A DNA stretch of 5,580 nucleotides from Planctomycetota bacterium (GTDB taxonomy: Bacteria; Planctomycetota; Phycisphaerae; Phycisphaerales; SM1A02), in the NCBI GenBank assembly GCA_009926815.1, contig RFOC01000144.1, positions 1 through 5,580 of the forward strand. Direction: 5' to 3'. Shown here piece after piece: positions 1-5,580 of the stretch. The notes below the pieces were generated by a model, which saw only the letters and a program-made list of their open reading frames with translations, was not told the origin of the DNA and did no database searches. Within the stretch, counting starts at the first letter, position 1. Each line of letters begins with the position of its first letter. A program made the translations under genes and the position numbers.

Positions 1-39
1 CATATCCGTGACGCGAAATCGCTGTTCGTAGACACCTGA
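1..39 (+). CDS. Possible 3' end of a gene entering from the left (partial)
   Basis: Reading from base 1, frame 1 gives HIRDAKSLFVDT and then a TGA at 37-39. The other two + frames hit stops by base 9 and base 31. Eight of the twelve codons end in G or C, which fits this genome but is weak evidence over so short a stretch. If real, this gene converges on the GH35-like gene with 6 bp between the stops. Twelve residues do not allow a family call. The alternative is that the stretch is non-coding, or that the ATG on the - strand at bases 3-1 starts a different leftward gene. No ribosome binding site is evident for that alternative. Confidence 0.25.
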   Translation, partial: HIRDAKSLFVDT

Positions 40-45
40 CCCACC

Positions 46-2739
46 CTACCCCCGCACGCGCACACCCGCCGGCGAGCGACCCTGGGCATCGAAGATGACC
101 AGCGTGTTGGCGTCCTGCAGCCGCTCGGTGGGAATTTCCACCTGCTCGCGGCCGGCGGGCAGGTCGTAGGCCCCGGCCAGCTGATCGTTCACGAACACGT
201 GCCCATGACTCAGGCCGTGGCACTCGATGGCCACGGGACCATCCGCCGCCTTCGGCCGCTCGAAGCACGCCATGAACCACCGCGGCGTGCCGGGCTTCAC
301 GGCCGCAAGGTCATGCCACGCGCCGAGCCCTCGCTGCGGTGCCTCCCAGCGAGCGAAGGCCCAGCGCGCGTCGTCACCCTCGAGCACCTGCAGGCTGGCG
401 AAGCAGCGCACGGCCTTCGCCAGCTTCTCCGCGCCCGCACCATCCGACTGCAGCGGCACCAGCACCACCTCGTTCGCGCCGCCCTGCAGACCGCGCCTGG
501 GCTCCGCCTTGGTGGCCATGCGAAGCACCAGCACATCGCCTGCCTGGCCGTGCCAGTCGATCAGTCCGTGGGTGCGGCCATTCACCAGCACCAGCGCACG
601 AAGCGGCAAGCCATCCGCATCGATGAGCACGGGCTCCTTGCGACGCTGCTGGAAGCCGATCCTCACGGCCTTGGCACTGGGTAGCTGACCTGGCGCCAGG
701 CCCGGAATGAACGCCTCGGCCTTGAAGGGATCCTCGATGGGCGCATCGATCACGCTCACCTTCGCGGCCAGTGGCTGCGCCACGTGCGGCGCCTGCGACA
801 GGCCCACCGCCACGCCCGCCACCGCCTGCGACGCGGTGCGTCCGCCCTGCCTCGCCAGCACCGTCAGCGTGTGCTGGCCCGCGGCGAGCGGCATGGGCGC
901 CTTCGCGTGCACCAGCGACTCGATGGGCTTGCCATCCATCCACGCGTGCATGAGACCCGCGGCGCCGGGCAGCAGCAGACCGCCCTTGGGCTGCTTCCAC
1001 TGCAGTCGGTACCAGCCCCATCCTGCGTAGGCGCCGCATGCGCCCAGACTGGCCGGACCCGCGATGCCCGCGAATCGCTGGCTGACGCCCTGCACGAACT
1101 CGCCGCAGTCGGCCATCCGCCAACCCTTCAGCGACGCGGCCACGGGCCTGGCTCGGCCGCGGGGCGCCGGAATGGCCTGCACGCGGCCGCCACTGTCCAC
1201 GCGGAAGGCCTGCTTGAAGCCCTCGGCCAGATCGATGTCGCCATCGGCGTGCACGCGCTCCACACCCACCAGCAGGCTGCGGCCGTAGATCACGGCAGCG
1301 TCGATCTGCGACTGGTTGCATCCCACCACCACCATGCCCTGATGCTGCAGCACCACCGGTCTGGCCCCGGCCTTCTCCTCCGGCAGCGTGAAGTGCAGTT
1401 CGCCACCGTCGATGCTGATCGAGGCCGCGGCACCCGCGGGCCCCTGCAGCACCAGCAGCGAACGGTCGATGAGCGCCCAGGGCGACTGGTTGCACCAATC
1501 GAGCGTGGCCTTGCCATGCAGGCTGACGTCGAACAGGTACCAGCCCACCGGCGCGTCGCCCAGTTCCACCCGCATGCGGCCACCCTCGGTGGTGACCAGT
1601 TCGGCCGCGTCGTGCCGCTCGCCCTTGGCGCCATCCGGACCGCGGAAGACGAAGTTCACGCGACCCGCGGAGCCCTCCACGCTGATCACGCTGAACCCGC
1701 CGGGTTGCAGCGCGTCCGGCGCCAGCACCGCCACCTGCCTCGAACCATCCGCATCGGCGTACACGTGTCCGAAGTGGTTCGCGAAGCTGACCATGCGGCG
1801 CACGGAGCGGATGCCAGGATGGGGCCGTCCAACGCCATCGAGCAGCGCCGGCACCGCATTGGATCGGTCATCGCGCTGCACGCCCGGCAGGATGGGCTGG
1901 CCACCCGCGGCCAGGATCTGTCCCATGCGACTCAGCAGGTCCATGCCAACCGACCAGCCGGCACGCCTGCTTGCGCCAGCGCCCGCGGCCTTCGCCGCCT
2001 CCTCGCGGATCTCGACCAGTCGGGGTGCATCGGGCTGCACCTGCTGCAGCTGTCGCAGATGCGGGAAGAGGTCGTTCCAGCCCTCCCACACCTCCACGCA
2101 GCCCTCGGCGTGGATCCACAGGCCGTTGCAGGTGAGCACCGGAACCGTGAAGCCGCGCTCGCGCACCACCCGCAGCAGTTCGGCGTGATAGGCGTGCCCC
2201 GCCGCCTCGTGGCCGCAGTTCCAGGCATGCTCGATCTGCACCGCCAGCAGCGGTCCGCCCTCGCCGGCACGCTGGTCACCGAAGCCGGCGCCGTTCTGCG
2301 CCTCGGTGGCCTGCAGCGGGCGCACCTGCTCCGCCACCGCGCGAAGGAAGGCGTTCACGTGCTTGAGGAAGGTCTCGTTCACCTGACGCAGCTTCACGCC
2401 GGTCTCGGCGGCCAGCCATGCCGGCAGTCCGCCACCATCGAATGGCTCGCCCACCACGGGCCCGAGCCGCAGCAGCACGTGCATGCCCTGAGCGCGGCAC
2501 TCGCGCAGGAACGCGGCCAGATCGAGCCCGCCCGCGAAGTCGAAGCGGCCTCGACGGCATTCATGCATGCACCACGGCACGCTGGCGCGGATGGTGTTGA
2601 AGCCCATCTGCCGAAGCGAGCCGATGGCCGTGGCCCAGCGTTCCGGGGCCATGAGCGCATATTCAAGGTTCGCACCGACCAGCCAGAGTCGGCGGCCGTT
2701 CCACATGAAGCTCTGACCGTCGAAACTGACGCTGGGCAT
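46..2739 (-). CDS. GH35 beta-galactosidase-like protein, catalytic acid/base motif lost
   Basis: This 897-residue protein has the architecture of glycoside hydrolase family 35, whose members cleave terminal beta-galactosides by a retaining mechanism. Residues about 1-320 look like the TIM barrel: VPWCMHE at 54-60 matches the family's VPWxxHE, LRLGP at 90-94 matches LRPGP, and GGLPAWL at 103-109 is canonical. Residues about 330-560 look like beta domains. Galactose-binding-like modules follow, with GWYRLQW near 575-581 and GHVFVNDQLAG near 846-856 resembling the family's GxVWVNGxxxG. The active site is abnormal. The family motif GGPIIxxQxENEYG appears as GGPLLAVQIEHAWN at 161-174, so the Asn-Glu acid/base pair is His171-Ala172. 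GPYICAEW is GPVVGEPF, and the GGTNFG region near 283-292 is unrecognisable. Glu243 could correspond to the nucleophile, but this is uncertain. No signal peptide is visible, so a cytoplasmic location is inferred. The start is supported by the purine-rich AGGAAGGA 3 bases upstream and by homology beginning at once. It may be a non-hydrolytic carbohydrate-binding protein or have altered chemistry. The fold assignment is firm; the activity is not. Confidence 0.85.
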   Translation of the reverse strand: MPSVSFDGQSFMWNGRRLWLVGANLEYALMAPERWATAIGSLRQMGFNTIRASVPWCMHECRRGRFDFAGGLDLAAFLRECRAQGMHVLLRLGPVVGEPFDGGGLPAWLAAETGVKLRQVNETFLKHVNAFLRAVAEQVRPLQATEAQNGAGFGDQRAGEGGPLLAVQIEHAWNCGHEAAGHAYHAELLRVVRERGFTVPVLTCNGLWIHAEGCVEVWEGWNDLFPHLRQLQQVQPDAPRLVEIREEAAKAAGAGASRRAGWSVGMDLLSRMGQILAAGGQPILPGVQRDDRSNAVPALLDGVGRPHPGIRSVRRMVSFANHFGHVYADADGSRQVAVLAPDALQPGGFSVISVEGSAGRVNFVFRGPDGAKGERHDAAELVTTEGGRMRVELGDAPVGWYLFDVSLHGKATLDWCNQSPWALIDRSLLVLQGPAGAAASISIDGGELHFTLPEEKAGARPVVLQHQGMVVVGCNQSQIDAAVIYGRSLLVGVERVHADGDIDLAEGFKQAFRVDSGGRVQAIPAPRGRARPVAASLKGWRMADCGEFVQGVSQRFAGIAGPASLGACGAYAGWGWYRLQWKQPKGGLLLPGAAGLMHAWMDGKPIESLVHAKAPMPLAAGQHTLTVLARQGGRTASQAVAGVAVGLSQAPHVAQPLAAKVSVIDAPIEDPFKAEAFIPGLAPGQLPSAKAVRIGFQQRRKEPVLIDADGLPLRALVLVNGRTHGLIDWHGQAGDVLVLRMATKAEPRRGLQGGANEVVLVPLQSDGAGAEKLAKAVRCFASLQVLEGDDARWAFARWEAPQRGLGAWHDLAAVKPGTPRWFMACFERPKAADGPVAIECHGLSHGHVFVNDQLAGAYDLPAGREQVEIPTERLQDANTLVIFDAQGRSPAGVRVRG

Positions 2740-2742
2740 GGT

Positions 2743-2750
2743 TCCTTCCT
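2743..2750 (-). promoter_or_regulatory. Shine-Dalgarno sequence of the GH35-like gene
   Basis: On the - strand AGGAAGGA lies 3 bases before the ATG at 2739. Its first AGGA sits 7 bases from the ATG, a normal spacing. It is the only clear ribosome binding site in the window; the other two genes lack an obvious one. Confidence 0.55.
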
Positions 2751-2801
2751 TTCGATTCGCCGCTTCCGATGGACGCAGGAAGCAGTGTGGGCGTGCGCCC
2801 T

Positions 2802-2829
2802 ATTTTGCGGCCGTCCGATACCCTGTCAG
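2802..2829 (-). promoter_or_regulatory. Possible sigma-70-type promoter for the GH35-like gene
   Basis: On the - strand CTGACA (2829-2824) matches TTGACA at 5 of 6 positions. It is followed after 16 bp by CAAAAT (2807-2802), which matches TATAAT at 4 of 6. A transcript would start near 2795 and have a leader of roughly 55 bases. The -35 element lies within 3 bp of the start codon of the divergent gene at 2832. The match was found by eye in a GC-rich sequence, and promoter consensus in this lineage is poorly known, so this is tentative. I found no comparable pair for the rightward gene. Confidence 0.3.
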
Positions 2830-2831
2830 CC

Positions 2832-4838
2832 ATGTGGATCCTTCACAACCTGCTGTGGATTCGGGTCTTCCGGGCAGCGGTGCTGGTCGCCCTCACCCTC
2901 CATGCTCCCTCCAGGGCCGCCGCTCAGGCCACCGCGGGCGGGAATGCGGCGGATGCGTGGCGACGGGTCTTCCCGCTCATCCGTGAGCGTGACGAACGGA
3001 CCAATCCCGAGGGGATCCTGACCACCGGCGAGTGGGAACAACTGTGGGACGGGATCCTGGGCTCGGAGATGGACGCGGGGCGCGACGAGCGAACGCGTGC
3101 CCTCATGGCGAAGTTGCAGCCCGCCTTCGAGCTGATGGACCAGGCCACGGCCCAGCGTCGCTGCAACTTCAACCTGGATCGCTCCGAGGGATTCGACCTG
3201 GTCTTGCCGCACCTGACGAACATGCGGAGGGTCAATCACCTGATGACCGCGAAGGCGGACCTGCAGCTGGCGGATGGCGACATCGAGGGGCTGGTGCGCA
3301 CGCACGGGCAACTGGTGACCATGTCGCTGCAGCCCGGACAGGATGAGCTGCTCGTCTGCAGTCTGGTGGGAACCGCCATGGCCGCCGAGGGCACGCTGCA
3401 GATGCGACAGGCGATCGACGAGGGTTCGCTCACGCAGGAAGCGGCAAAGAAGCTGCTCGAGGAGATCTCACCGCTGCGGGGCCAGGATCCATTCGGCTTC
3501 GCGGCCGCGGTCGAGGGCGAGCGTGCGAGCATCGAGGCGGAACTCAAGCGAGCCATCGCCAAGGGGATGAACGGCCGCGGCTTCATGGAGCGAATCGGCA
3601 TGATCGTTCCGCACGACGGGCCCGCGCCGGATCCGTCGGCCCTGCTGCAGGCCCTGCCAGGCCTGAAGCCGGCGCTCGACCTGCGTGCCCGTGCCCTGCT
3701 CGAGACCGACCCCGATCGCCGGGATCGGCTGATCCGCAAGGCGGACGCCATCATGGATTCGCTGCAGGGCGATGCCGCGGTGCTTCGCATGCTCATGCCG
3801 GCCCTCGATCGGGTCGGTGAGTCCATGGATCGCCATCGGGCGGACATCGAGTCGCTCGCTGCCTTGCTCAAGCGCCTCGCCGACGAACCCGATGCGGCCG
3901 CGAAGATGCGCTCGCCTGCCCTGCTGTGGGCGCGCATCGCCGCGCGCGTGAACGCCATCCCGGATGACCGTCAGGATGGGATCGAGCTGGTGCGTGCCAG
4001 CGGTCCGCGCCACGACGATTCGGTGGTCGAGGCCGGAATGTCCTGCCTGGAGGGTTGCCGGGAGACCATCCTGTCGGACATGGCGGTGGCCGCGGCCATC
4101 GAGCGCAAGGACCTGGACTTCGCCAAGGTTCGCGGCGTGCGCGGCACGCCCCCGTTCAGGACGCTGGGTGGCATGCGCGGTGCGGCACGCGTGGCCCTGG
4201 CCGACGCCTGGCTGGTGGACGTGGATCAGGCCATCGAGCGAATCGGCCTGGCCGCGGCCGCGGCGCAGGCGCTCGCCGCCGATCCGCACCAGCCCAGCAG
4301 TTGCATGGCGCTGGCCTGCGCCCGAGACCTGGTGCCCGAGGTGCGTCGCGTGGCCCGCCTGCCCGGCATGAACGCGGAGCGCAGGCAGCGACTGGAGCAG
4401 GCCGTGGCCCGCATCGATCGCCGTGATCCGTTCGGATTCAAGGCGTCGCTCGAGGCCGAGCGCGCATGGATCTCGAAGTCCCTGTCAGGTCGCTGCGAGC
4501 CTCGCGAGCCCGACGAGTTCCAAAAGGCGCTGCGACGGCGCCCCGCAGGCTGGATCATGTCCGCGGCCATCGAGTATCACGACCACATTCCGGAGCCAGC
4601 GGAGGATGCGCCGCCGCTGGTCGATCTGGCCGACGTCTTCCCCATCGACCAGGTGAAGGCTGTGCGAGAGGCCGCCGGCCGCTTCGTGCTCGCCGTGAAC
4701 CAGCCCGAGGCCGGGGCGAATCGCACTCATCCCGCGCTTGGGTCGCTGCCCGTGCCTGTGCTGCGCGACGTGGCCCAGGACACGACCGAGGCCCAGGCCG
4801 TGCTGTCACAGCTGGACGCCGCCGTGCGCGGCGAGTGA
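2832..4838 (+). CDS. Secreted two-unit helical protein of unknown function
   Basis: This gene encodes 668 residues from the ATG at 2832. An upstream in-frame ATG at 2769 would add 21 residues ahead of the signal peptide. I prefer 2832 because it puts the signal peptide at the N-terminus: a short basic stretch near Arg11 and Arg14, a hydrophobic core at about 15-25 (AAVLVALTL), and AAAQA near 30-34 as the likely cleavage region. Neither start has a clear Shine-Dalgarno sequence. The mature protein looks almost wholly alpha-helical and has no further membrane segment. Residues 105-238 and 422-551 are diverged copies of one unit. Each ends in a DPFGF segment followed by an ExERAxI helix, and each has a matching cysteine (176 and 491). 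The style, a run of helices with LPHLxxMRR and LVCSLVGTAM segments, resembles uncharacterised secreted proteins I associate with planctomycetes. I recognise no enzyme motif and assign no function. Export to the periplasm or outside is inferred from the signal peptide. The gene is divergent from the GH35-like gene and convergent, by 3 bp, with the lipoprotein gene. Confidence 0.85.
   Translation: MWILHNLLWIRVFRAAVLVALTLHAPSRAAAQATAGGNAADAWRRVFPLIRERDERTNPEGILTTGEWEQLWDGILGSEMDAGRDERTRALMAKLQPAFELMDQATAQRRCNFNLDRSEGFDLVLPHLTNMRRVNHLMTAKADLQLADGDIEGLVRTHGQLVTMSLQPGQDELLVCSLVGTAMAAEGTLQMRQAIDEGSLTQEAAKKLLEEISPLRGQDPFGFAAAVEGERASIEAELKRAIAKGMNGRGFMERIGMIVPHDGPAPDPSALLQALPGLKPALDLRARALLETDPDRRDRLIRKADAIMDSLQGDAAVLRMLMPALDRVGESMDRHRADIESLAALLKRLADEPDAAAKMRSPALLWARIAARVNAIPDDRQDGIELVRASGPRHDDSVVEAGMSCLEGCRETILSDMAVAAAIERKDLDFAKVRGVRGTPPFRTLGGMRGAARVALADAWLVDVDQAIERIGLAAAAAQALAADPHQPSSCMALACARDLVPEVRRVARLPGMNAERRQRLEQAVARIDRRDPFGFKASLEAERAWISKSLSGRCEPREPDEFQKALRRRPAGWIMSAAIEYHDHIPEPAEDAPPLVDLADVFPIDQVKAVREAAGRFVLAVNQPEAGANRTHPALGSLPVPVLRDVAQDTTEAQAVLSQLDAAVRGE
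3144..3545 (+). repeat. Internal protein repeat, copy 1
   Basis: This region encodes residues 105-238 of the secreted protein. It aligns with residues 422-551 of the same protein without gaps over the first 27 residues (up to the Met of the MRR/MRG segment) and over the last 39. Only a few small length differences fall between. The final 20 residues, starting at DPFGF (3486), are identical at 12 positions in the two copies. The DNA copies are strongly diverged, so this is an old duplication visible only at protein level. Confidence 0.65.
4095..4484 (+). repeat. Internal protein repeat, copy 2
   Basis: This region encodes residues 422-551 of the secreted protein, the second diverged copy. Its DPFGF begins at 4425. 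The helix before it (MNAERRQRLEQAV) aligns gaplessly with LTQEAAKKLLEEI of copy 1. Cys491 lines up with Cys176. A further short match lies downstream of each copy (EPDAAAKMRSPAL at 352-364 and QPEAGANRTHPAL at 624-636, 6 of 13 identical). The duplicated unit may therefore be longer than marked, with a shorter linker in the second half. Confidence 0.6.
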
Positions 4839-4841
4839 AGC

Positions 4842-5429
4842 TCACTCCGCCAGGAACGTGCGGAAGGCCGGGCCCCACGCCTCGCAGGCCTTGCGGGCCG
4901 TGCCCAGCTCCGAGAGCTTCTCGGCACCGAACCGCTGCGTGTCCATGGTGTTCATCCACGCCGCCACCACCGCACCGCCCAGACCGTCGGTGGCGAAGAT
5001 CTCGCAGGCCGCGTAGCCGTAGCCGCGCTTCAGCAGCTGCGTCTGCGGCGCCACGTTCAGCATGGGCTTGTTGGGCTTGATGGCGGTGATCTCGCCGCGA
5101 ACCACCAGCGTGCGGTCACCCGTGCCACCGGCCTTCTCCAGGGCCGCCTGCAGGCTCTTCTGGAAGCGGGTGCGAAGGTCCTCGAAGTCCTCGGGCTTCA
5201 GCTCCACGTCCACCTGGCGCGACACCGACACCGACTCCACCGAGACCTTGCCGTAGTCGGCCAGCTTGAAGCCCTTGGCCTTGAACTGGCTGGTGTGCTC
5301 GTCGCCCTTCGCCTCCATCATGGGCACGCTGCGCGGGATGAACCCCACGCGACCCGCGGTGGAACCACCGCAGGCAGCCAGTGAGAGGGCGAGCGAGACC
5401 AGGGACAGTCGAAGGAAGCCGTGGAGCAT
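4842..5429 (-). CDS. Predicted lipoprotein resembling DUF3313
   Basis: This gene encodes 195 residues from the ATG at 5429. A GTG at 5456 would add nine residues, but the ATG gives a textbook lipoprotein signal: MLHGFLR, a hydrophobic core, then the lipobox LAAC with the modified Cys at 20. Glycine follows the Cys, which in Gram-negative bacteria usually means outer-membrane sorting; here that is inferred. The mature part has a DYGKV segment at 58-62, a mixed charged helix at about 79-100, a strand-like LVVRGEITAIKP at 108-119, a Gly-rich GYGYAACEIFATDGLGGAV at 136-154, and a C-terminal helix with CEAWGPAFRTFLAE. This order resembles DUF3313, a family of bacterial lipoproteins of unknown function. 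The assignment is from memory of the family pattern and is moderate. Cys142 and Cys182 are the only other cysteines and could form a disulfide. The gene's stop lies 3 bp from that of the secreted protein gene. No convincing promoter or ribosome binding site is visible upstream. Confidence 0.8.
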   Translation of the reverse strand: MLHGFLRLSLVSLALSLAACGGSTAGRVGFIPRSVPMMEAKGDEHTSQFKAKGFKLADYGKVSVESVSVSRQVDVELKPEDFEDLRTRFQKSLQAALEKAGGTGDRTLVVRGEITAIKPNKPMLNVAPQTQLLKRGYGYAACEIFATDGLGGAVVAAWMNTMDTQRFGAEKLSELGTARKACEAWGPAFRTFLAE

Positions 5430-5495
5430 TCCGCGAAGGTAGCACGACCCGAGCACCGCATGCCCCGTCCGACATGTGGGTGTGAATCCAGCGAA
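5430..5495. other. Upstream region of the lipoprotein gene
   Basis: The 66 bases between the lipoprotein start and the first hairpin hold no supported gene. On the - strand a TTCACA (one mismatch to TTGACA) lies near 5479-5484, but no acceptable -10 element follows at the right distance, so I do not call a promoter. Confidence 0.4.
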
Positions 5496-5527
5496 AAGCC
5501 CCCCGGCGTGCGTGCGCCGAGGGGCTT
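5494..5527 (-). terminator. Probable intrinsic terminator of a leftward gene to the right
   Basis: Bases 5496-5508 and 5515-5527 form a 13-bp GC-rich stem with one mismatch and a 6-base loop (TGCGTG on the + strand). On the - strand the stem ends in CTT and runs into two more T residues, giving TTTT before CGC. On the + strand it is followed by GGGAG, which is not a U-tract. The hairpin therefore fits termination of leftward transcription from beyond the window, just upstream of the lipoprotein gene. The T-run is short, so termination may be incomplete. Confidence 0.55.
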
Positions 5528-5536
5528 GGGAGTTGG

Positions 5537-5559
5537 CCCGCCGCTGCGTGAGCGGCGGG
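5537..5559. repeat. Perfect GC hairpin next to the terminator
   Basis: CCCGCCGCT at 5537-5545 and AGCGGCGGG at 5551-5559 are exact reverse complements around a 5-base GCGTG loop. There is no T-run on either side. It lies 9 bp from the terminator hairpin and shares its loop sequence. It may be a second terminator element or a 3'-end stabilising structure for a transcript arriving from the right. Confidence 0.5.
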
Positions 5560-5580
5560 AGATGCGTTCAGGTGTGCTGG

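Noticed and set aside
374..1498. A 374-codon open frame on the - strand inside the GH35-like gene
   Set aside because: It is an out-of-frame Gly/Arg/Ala-rich shadow of a gene that is itself uninterrupted. There is no sign of a frameshift.
2769..2831. Upstream ATG at 2769 as the start of the secreted protein
   Set aside because: It would place 21 mostly polar residues before a well-formed signal peptide, has no ribosome binding site, and would run through the proposed leftward promoter.
784..3021. A 745-codon open frame on the + strand, opposite most of the GH35-like gene and running into the secreted protein gene
   Set aside because: Its translation is rich in His, Arg, Gln and Ala without any recognisable domain, as expected opposite a GC-rich gene. 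The - strand frame has clear GH35 motifs, and the overlap with the signal peptide region of the next gene makes a real gene implausible.
4251..4283. Run of GCC/GCG repeats resembling a simple-sequence repeat
   Set aside because: It encodes an Ala-rich helix (AAAAAQALAA) in frame and has no regular repeat unit beyond alanine codon bias.
3236..4289. Open frames of 240 and 273 codons on the - strand opposite the secreted protein gene
   Set aside because: They are Ser/Arg-rich or His/Arg-rich shadows. The + strand frame has a signal peptide and an internal repeat, which shows that it is the coding frame.
5430..5456. GTG at 5456 as the start of the lipoprotein
   Set aside because: It adds nine residues before the typical short lipoprotein signal. 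The ATG at 5429 gives the lipobox Cys at the usual position 20.

Overview
This GC-rich window reads as bacterial chromosome, most likely from a planctomycete (Planctomycetota, possibly the Phycisphaerae). That is an inference from protein style, not from a marker gene. One gene is a large secreted helical protein of a type I associate with planctomycete genomes, another is a diverged GH35-like protein, and two of the three start codons have no clear Shine-Dalgarno sequence. There is no rRNA, tRNA, mobile element, CRISPR array or phage gene.

Layout from left to right. Bases 1-39 may hold the last codons of a + strand gene entering from the left. Bases 46-2739 (- strand) encode an 897-residue GH35 beta-galactosidase-like protein with a recognisable fold but without the catalytic acid/base motif. 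A 92-bp divergent intergenic region (2740-2831) follows, with a possible sigma-70-type promoter for the GH35-like gene. Bases 2832-4838 (+ strand) encode a 668-residue secreted protein of unknown function built from two diverged copies of one unit. Only 3 bp separate its stop from that of the next gene, 4842-5429 (- strand), a 195-residue lipoprotein resembling DUF3313. Bases 5430-5580 hold the lipoprotein's upstream region and two strong GC hairpins, probably the terminator of a leftward gene beyond the right edge.

The three main genes alternate in strand (-, +, -), so they do not form an operon, and the sequence gives no strong reason to link their functions. Two products are predicted to be exported (one periplasmic or secreted, one lipid-anchored), while the GH35-like protein has no signal peptide. 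The observations most worth following are the loss of the catalytic motif in an otherwise full-length GH35 scaffold and the internal duplication in the secreted protein. I see no convincing new multi-gene system.
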